NCBI RefSeq assembly: GCF_030406665.1
Contig: NZ_CP129121.1
Span: 1-64,000 of the forward strand
Direction: 5' to 3'
Length of the DNA stretch: 64,000 bases
DNA from: Halomonas halophila
GTDB lineage: Bacteria; Pseudomonadota; Gammaproteobacteria; Pseudomonadales; Halomonadaceae
Part shown: positions 59,428 through 64,000 of the stretch, in pieces
Numbering within the stretch: the stretch's first letter is position 1
Layout: every line of letters starts with the position of its first letter
Notes under the pieces: generated by a model
Told to the model about the DNA's origin: nothing
Seen by the model: the letters and a program-made list of their open reading frames with translations, nothing else
Database searches by the model: none
Made by a program: the position numbers and the translations under genes

Positions 59428-60453
59428 TCAGTCGGCATCATCCACGCCGAGAGTCTTCGGCACGAACCAGGGCACGTCGCGCAGGTCCTTCTCGATCTGG
59501 TCCTCGACCTGCAGCAGGGTGGCGAAGATCGCCATGCGTACCGGGATGCCGTTGTCGGTCTGGCGGAAGATCGCCAGGCGCGGGTCGCCGTTGAGGTCCA
59601 CGTCCAGGTCGTTGGCATCCGGGCGGCTGTCGCGGGGCAGCGGGTGCATGACGATGGCGTGGTCGTTGACGCGCTGGTCCATGAACGCCTTGTCCACCGT
59701 GTACTCCCGCGACAGGCTGAAGCCCTCGCTCATCTCGGCGGTGAAACGCTCTTTCTGGATGCGCGTGGTGTAGACCACGTCGACGTCGGAGAAGTCGCTG
59801 GCCAGGCTCTCGCGGGTCTCGACCCGATGGCCGCGGGAGGCGACCAGCTCGATCAGGTGCTGCGGCATTTCCAGGCCGGGGGGCGAGACCAGGGTCAGGC
59901 GCATCGGCTCGTGGAGCGACAGCAGCTTGATCAGCGAGTGCACGGTGCGGCCGAACTTCAGGTCGCCGGTCAGCAGGATATGGGCGCCGGTCAGGGCCTT
60001 GCCGCGCCGCTCGAACTCCTTCTCGATGGTGTAGAGGTCGAGCAGCGCCTGGCTGGGGTGCTCGCCGGGGCCGTCGCCGCCGTTGATCACCGGCACGTTG
60101 GTGGCCTGGGCGAACTCGGCCACCGCACCCTGTTCTGGGTGGCGCATCACGATGGCGTCGCAGTAGCCGCTCATCACCCGGCTGGTGTCGTAGAGCGACT
60201 CGCCCTTGGCCATGGACGAGAAGGTGAAGCCGGTGGTGTCGCAGACGCTGCCGCCGAGCCGGCAGAAGGCGGTGTGGAAGCTGACGCGGGTGCGGGTGCT
60301 GGCCTCGAAGAACAGGTTGCCGAGCACCGCGCCCTCCAGCACCCGGGTGACCTTGCGGCGTTGGGCAATCGGCTCCATGCGCGCCGCCACGCGCATCAGG
60401 TGATCGACGTCATCTCGTGACAGGGAATCGACGGAGAGCAGGTGAGAACTCAT
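59428..60453 (-). CDS. pyrB: aspartate carbamoyltransferase catalytic subunit
   Basis: Condenses carbamoyl phosphate with aspartate in pyrimidine synthesis. The 341-residue protein has the carbamoyl-phosphate loop FFEASTRTRVSFHTAF, SMAKGESLYDTSRV, VMRHPEQGAVAEFA, GDLKFGRTVHSL and VMHPLPRDS. These resemble the E. coli-type chain more than the long Pseudomonas PyrB. No pyrI, pyrC or pyrR gene lies beside it. ATG at 60453. Proximity to ruvX recalls the ruvX-pyrR-pyrB-pyrC order of pseudomonads, but here 4 kb of other genes intervene. Confidence 0.93.
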   Translation of the reverse strand: MSSHLLSVDSLSRDDVDHLMRVAARMEPIAQRRKVTRVLEGAVLGNLFFEASTRTRVSFHTAFCRLGGSVCDTTGFTFSSMAKGESLYDTSRVMSGYCDAIVMRHPEQGAVAEFAQATNVPVINGGDGPGEHPSQALLDLYTIEKEFERRGKALTGAHILLTGDLKFGRTVHSLIKLLSLHEPMRLTLVSPPGLEMPQHLIELVASRGHRVETRESLASDFSDVDVVYTTRIQKERFTAEMSEGFSLSREYTVDKAFMDQRVNDHAIVMHPLPRDSRPDANDLDVDLNGDPRLAIFRQTDNGIPVRMAIFATLLQVEDQIEKDLRDVPWFVPKTLGVDDAD

Positions 60454-60513
60454 GCGCGGGCCTCGGCTGGCGGTGGGGGTCGCGCGCTAGTGTACTCCGC
60501 GTGGCGGCTGGCT

Positions 60514-62280
60514 TCAGCCCTCCCGCGCCAGGATATCCTCGTCCGGCGCGGGCATCTGGGCGCACTCGTCGAAGACGCGCAGGGTGCAGGTCCGGCATAC
60601 CTCCGGGTCCAGCGTCGGCACGATGGCGTCGAGCGCCTCCGCGGACGATTCGAAGAAGCGCTCCTCGCCCAGCCGGGCCAGGTCGCCGCGTCGGCGCAGC
60701 TCGTCGAGCACGGTGCCCTTGAGCGAACTGATCATCAGGTCGCCGCCCTGGTCGCGCAGGCGCTCGGCCTCCTGCAGCAGCAGCTCGACGCCGGCGGTGT
60801 CGATGAAGTTGATGCCCTTGCCGATCAGCAGCACCCGGGTACCGGGCGCGGCGCTGAACACCCTCAGGCGACGCTGCACGTGGTCGGTGGCGCCGAAGAA
60901 CAGCGAGCCGTCGATGCGCAGCATCTTCAGTTGCGGGCACTGGGTGAGCTCGTAGCGGTGGACGTTGCGGATATGGCGGCGCGGATGATCCTGACGCGGC
61001 GCCACCTCCATCACCGTCGGCCGCGAGGTGCGCTTGAGGTAGAGCACCAGCGACAGCAGCACGCCGATGTAGATGGCGAACTCCAGCGCCACCAGCAGGG
61101 TGGCGGCGACGGTGGCCGCCAGTACCATCGCCTCGTGGCGGCTGGCGCGCACCAGCTGCACGATGTGCCGGGCGTCGATCAGGTTCCAGGCGATCAGCAG
61201 GATGCCGCCGGCCATGGCCGGCAGCGGCAGGTAGGCGGTGATGCCCGGGGCGAACAGCAGGATCAGCACCAGCAGCGCGGCGGCGAACACCGAGGCCAGC
61301 GGGGTGCGCGCGCCGGCGTCGTAGTTGGCGCCGGAGCGGGTGAAGGAGCCGGAGCTGGCGTAGCAGGAGAAGAAGCCGCCGACGATGTTGGACAGCCCCT
61401 GGCCGATGAACTCCTGGTTGCCGTCGATCACCTGGCGCGAGCGCAGGGCGATGGCGCGGGCGATCGACACCGCCTCGATCAGCCCCAGCAGGGCGATGGC
61501 GAAGGCGCCGGAGGTCAGGGTGCGCAGGCTGTCCGGCGACAGCTCGGGCAGCGTCAGCGGCGGCAGGGTACCGGGCAGGGCGCCGACCAGCGCGACGCCA
61601 TGGCTCGCACCGTCCATCAGCCAGCAGGCCAGGCTGCCGGCGGCCAGGCCGAGCAGTAGGTGCGGGCTGCGGCGGTTGAGGCGCCGCGCGACCACCGAGG
61701 TGACCAGCGAGATCAGGCCGACGGCCAGCGCGTAGAGGTTGGTTTCCGGCAGCGCCCGGATCAGGCCGGCCAGCTCGACCAGGAAGCCCTGGCCGTCGAC
61801 GGCGACGCCGAGCAGATGCTGCATCTGGCTGGTGGCGATCAGGATCGCTGCCCCGGTGGTGAAGCCGATCACCACCGTATGCGAGATGAAACTGACCAGG
61901 CTGCCGAGGCGCAGGAGCCCCATGGCCAGCTGGATCACCCCGACCAGCAGGGTGACCGTGATCGCCGCGCCCAGGTACTCCGCCGGCGTCAGCGAGCCCA
62001 GGCCGCCGACCACGCTGGCCAGCACGATGGAGAGCGCCGCGGTGGGCCCCGAGACCATGTGCCAGGAGCTGCCGAACAGCGCGGCGACGGTGGCGGCGAC
62101 GATGGCGGTATAGAGGCCGACCTCCGGTGGCAGGCCGGCGATGAAGGCGTAGGCGACGCCCTGTGGCAGCACCAGGATGGCGCCGGTGAGCCCGGCCATC
62201 AGGTCGGCGGAGAGCATCTTGCGGTCGAGGTCCCGGCCCCAGCTCAGGAACGGCAGGTAACGCGAGAGTCGGGACGCCAT
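60514..62280 (-). CDS. SulP-family anion transporter with STAS domain
   Basis: A 588-residue permease with about twelve membrane spans and a C-terminal STAS domain (about 440-560). Landmarks are DLMAGLTGAILVLPQGVAYAFIAGLPPEVGLYTAI (quoted DLMAGLTGAILVLPQ and GVAYAFIAGLPPEVGLYT), GQGLSNIVGGFFSCYASSGSFTRSG, and in STAS LLIGKGINFIDTAGVELL. The C-terminus has an extra Cys-containing tail (CRTCTLRVFDECAQ) that could bind metal or form disulfides. Substrates of this family include sulfate and bicarbonate; which applies is unknown. A MITE-like repeat lies just upstream. Confidence 0.87.
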   Translation of the reverse strand: MASRLSRYLPFLSWGRDLDRKMLSADLMAGLTGAILVLPQGVAYAFIAGLPPEVGLYTAIVAATVAALFGSSWHMVSGPTAALSIVLASVVGGLGSLTPAEYLGAAITVTLLVGVIQLAMGLLRLGSLVSFISHTVVIGFTTGAAILIATSQMQHLLGVAVDGQGFLVELAGLIRALPETNLYALAVGLISLVTSVVARRLNRRSPHLLLGLAAGSLACWLMDGASHGVALVGALPGTLPPLTLPELSPDSLRTLTSGAFAIALLGLIEAVSIARAIALRSRQVIDGNQEFIGQGLSNIVGGFFSCYASSGSFTRSGANYDAGARTPLASVFAAALLVLILLFAPGITAYLPLPAMAGGILLIAWNLIDARHIVQLVRASRHEAMVLAATVAATLLVALEFAIYIGVLLSLVLYLKRTSRPTVMEVAPRQDHPRRHIRNVHRYELTQCPQLKMLRIDGSLFFGATDHVQRRLRVFSAAPGTRVLLIGKGINFIDTAGVELLLQEAERLRDQGGDLMISSLKGTVLDELRRRGDLARLGEERFFESSAEALDAIVPTLDPEVCRTCTLRVFDECAQMPAPDEDILAREG

Positions 62281-62321
62281 GGGGGAACCTCGAGTGGTGG
62301 TGCATGAGAGGCACTAGCCTA

Positions 62322-62457
62322 GGCAATGCCAAAAAGTGCCTGTGCTCGGCTATACGGCGTTAAATATCCGCTCAAAATGCTCATTTACCCCTACGTAAAC
62401 TCCGCTTTCTCGCTGATATTTGCCTTGTCTAGCCTTCGCTCGTCGACTTTTCGGACA
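62322..62457 (+). repeat. MITE-like palindromic repeat, family B, copy B
   Basis: Same orientation as copy A at 12637, with shared blocks GGCAATGC, GCTCGGCTATACGGCGTTAAA, TTTGCCTTGTCTA and CTTCGCTCG. The inner arms again form a long imperfect hairpin around a short AT-rich loop. The right end lacks the second GGCAATGC found in copy A. It lies between the divergent sulP and lysR genes. Confidence 0.83.
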
Positions 62458-62525
62458 TAGCCTATGGAAAAGTCGTTATCCTGAAAAACAAAATTTTTTG
62501 GCCTTCATGAACGGAAAAACCGAAG

Positions 62526-63371
62526 GTGGTCGCCCTGGATACTCAACTGCTGCAAACCTTCCTCGAGGTGAGTCGGCTGCGCAACTTCGGCCGCGCCGCC
62601 GAGAGCCTCAGCGTCTCGCCCTCCACGGTCAGCGCGCGCATCCGCCAGCTCGAGGCGCACATGGGCCTGGCGCTGTTCAGCCGCGGCCATCATCGCATCG
62701 GCCTGACCCCCGCCGGGGAGCGCATGGAGCGCCACGCGCGCTTCCTGCTCGACGCCTGGGAGCGGGCCTATGAGGACACCGCGCTCAGCGAGCGCCACCA
62801 GCGGCGGCTGGTGGTGGCCGGCGTCGCCAGCCTGTGGGACATCTTCCTCCAAGAGTGGCTCACCGACATCTATCGTGCCTACCCGGCGCTCGGCATCCGC
62901 GCCGAGGAGAGCACGCCGCTGCGGGTGGTGGAGAAGCTCGAGCAGAACATGATCGACGTCGGCTTCCTCTACGATACCCCGCGCATCCGCGAGGTGGGCG
63001 TCGAGGAGGTGGCGACCCTTCCGCTGGTGATGGTGTCGAGCCGCTCCGGCCAGCGCGCCGAGCAGGCGGTGGGCGACGGCTACATCCGGGTCGAGTGGGG
63101 CACCGCCTTCGCCAGCGTTCACGAGGGCCACTTCCCCCAGCGGCTGCTGGCGCGGGGCCGGGTCAACAGCGGGCGCATCGCCCTGAACCTGCTGCTGACG
63201 TGCGGCGGGGCCGCCTACCTGCCGCGGGACATAGTGGCGCCCCACTGCCGGGAGGAGCGCCTGTTCCCGGTCGAGGACGCGCCGCCGATCGAGCTCAAGG
63301 CCTACGTGGCCTATCGCTTCCACGGCGAGCATCGTGAGCTGATCCGGGAACTGCTCGGCAAACTGGGGTGA
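62526..63371 (+). CDS. LysR-family regulator, HdfR-like
   Basis: A LysR regulator of 281 residues. The HTH LQTFLEVSRLRNFGRAAESLSVSPSTVSARIRQLEAHMG (quoted LQTFLEVSRLRNFGRAAESL then SVSPSTVSARIRQLEAHMG) closely resembles that of HdfR, an H-NS-associated regulator of flagellar genes in E. coli. The effector domain has VASLWDIFLQEWLTDIY and YIRVEWGTAFASVHE. The GTG at 62526 has no good Shine-Dalgarno; because HdfR begins MDTELL, a CTG at 62532 (LDTQLL) with GAAGG upstream is conceivable. Its target genes cannot be read from here. Confidence 0.8.
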   Translation: MVALDTQLLQTFLEVSRLRNFGRAAESLSVSPSTVSARIRQLEAHMGLALFSRGHHRIGLTPAGERMERHARFLLDAWERAYEDTALSERHQRRLVVAGVASLWDIFLQEWLTDIYRAYPALGIRAEESTPLRVVEKLEQNMIDVGFLYDTPRIREVGVEEVATLPLVMVSSRSGQRAEQAVGDGYIRVEWGTAFASVHEGHFPQRLLARGRVNSGRIALNLLLTCGGAAYLPRDIVAPHCREERLFPVEDAPPIELKAYVAYRFHGEHRELIRELLGKLG

Positions 63372-63427
63372 GGCACTTGGCGTTACGTTGGCAAGGGGGT
63401 ATACGAGGAAGGGTAATGAGGGGCATG

Positions 63428-63449
63428 GCCGCCCCCTGGCAGGGGCGGC
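63428..63449. terminator. stem-loop between lysR-type gene and receptor
   Basis: GCCGCCCC pairs perfectly with GGGGCGGC around a 6-base loop, in the short gap between two convergent genes. There is no T-run, so termination is only suggested. Confidence 0.5.
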
Positions 63450-63457
63450 GGCGGGTC

Positions 63458-64000
63458 TCAGAACGAGGTGCGCAGGGTCAGGGTCGCGCTGCGAGGGCTG
63501 CCGTAGATGGCGCCGGCATAGAAGCCGTAGCGGTCGTAGTAGTGCTGGTCGAACAGGTTGTCGACGTTGAGGCTCAGGCGGGTGTCGTCGGTGATGTCGT
63601 AGCGGGCCATGGCGTTCCAGATCGCATAGCCCGGCCACTTGACCGCGGTGGAGCCGGTGCTGACGCCATGGCTGGGCTGCCCCGCCGGGCTCGAGACGGC
63701 ATCGATATGGCTCTGGGCGTAGACGCCGCCGCCGAAGGTCCAGCGGTTGAGCCGGCCGCCGGGTTCATAGGTCGTCGACAGCTTGAACAGGTGCGAGGGA
63801 TCGCTGCGCCCGTCGCTATCCACCCGGCGAAAGTGCAGATAGGTGTAGCCGCCGTAGACGTTCCAGTTCGGCGTGATGGCACCGGCCACTTCCAGGTCGA
63901 CCCCCTCCGTCTCGTTGCCGGTGCCGGATTTGTAGGCCTGGGCCCCATCGGGCGTGAGGTTGCCGCCATCCATCACCGCCAGGTGTTCCTGGCGGGTGCG
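63458..64000 (-). CDS. TonB-dependent siderophore receptor (C-terminal part, runs off the window)
   Basis: The last 180 residues or so of an outer-membrane receptor; the rest lies beyond the window's right end. Visible are DGAQAYKSGTGNETEGVDLE, VYGGYTYLHFRR, KLSTTYEPGGRLNRWTFGGG, VSLNVDNLFDQHYYDR-like LSLNVDNLFDQHYYDRYG, and the terminal strand ATLTLRTSF ending in Phe, the barrel-insertion signal. Reading continues upstream as RTRQEHLAVMDGG, so the GTG near 63976 is not the real start. The ligand is unknown; siderophore is inferred from the family. Confidence 0.88.
   Translation of the reverse strand, partial: RTRQEHLAVMDGGNLTPDGAQAYKSGTGNETEGVDLEVAGAITPNWNVYGGYTYLHFRRVDSDGRSDPSHLFKLSTTYEPGGRLNRWTFGGGVYAQSHIDAVSSPAGQPSHGVSTGSTAVKWPGYAIWNAMARYDITDDTRLSLNVDNLFDQHYYDRYGFYAGAIYGSPRSATLTLRTSF

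Overview
This GC-rich window reads as the origin-proximal end of a gammaproteobacterial chromosome, most likely Halomonas or a close relative in the Halomonadaceae. That assignment rests on gene order and on protein sequences recalled from memory, not on a search. The window opens just upstream of dnaA with two DnaA boxes, followed by dnaA-dnaN-recF-gyrB. Six parS-like palindromes lie between recF and glyS, so the first 7.3 kb looks like the replication-origin and centromere region.

From 6.4 to 22 kb are gmhB, the glycyl-tRNA synthetase pair glyQ-glyS, and an LPS inner-core block. The block contains hldD, waaF, an OpgB-like phosphoglycerol transferase, three other glycosyltransferases, kdkA, a second heptosyltransferase, hldE and waaA. 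With gmhB, hldE and hldD present, most of the ADP-heptose pathway is here; only gmhA is not seen. From 22 to 35.6 kb a minus-strand operon carries the complete Pel exopolysaccharide system (pelABCDEFG), preceded by a UDP-GlcNAc 4-epimerase of the PelX type. PelD keeps an RxxD c-di-GMP site beside a degenerate GGDEF motif.

From 35.8 to 55.4 kb are housekeeping genes: rpiA, ilvA, a 31-residue membrane peptide, fau, 6S RNA, zapA, ygfB, pepP, ubiH, ubiI, ctp, envC, gpmI, a rhodanese, secB, rsmE, a CvfB-like gene, gshB, a TonB-like gene, yqgE and ruvX. From 55.4 kb to the end the content is more accessory: a membrane protein, an amino acid or polyamine permease, a nitrilase-family amidase and a LuxR-type regulator, then pyrB, a SulP anion transporter, an HdfR-like LysR regulator, and the 3' end of a TonB-dependent siderophore receptor running off the window.

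Between the genes lie two unrelated dispersed repeat families. One is a modular repeat with four copies. The other is a MITE-like palindromic element with two copies, one of which supplies the last codons and stop of the opgB-like gene. There are also two short tandem-repeat tracts. I saw no tRNA or rRNA genes, no CRISPR arrays, no insertion-sequence transposase and no phage genes. No clearly new protein system is visible; the least explained material is the repeats, the parS cluster and the permease-amidase-LuxR cluster.
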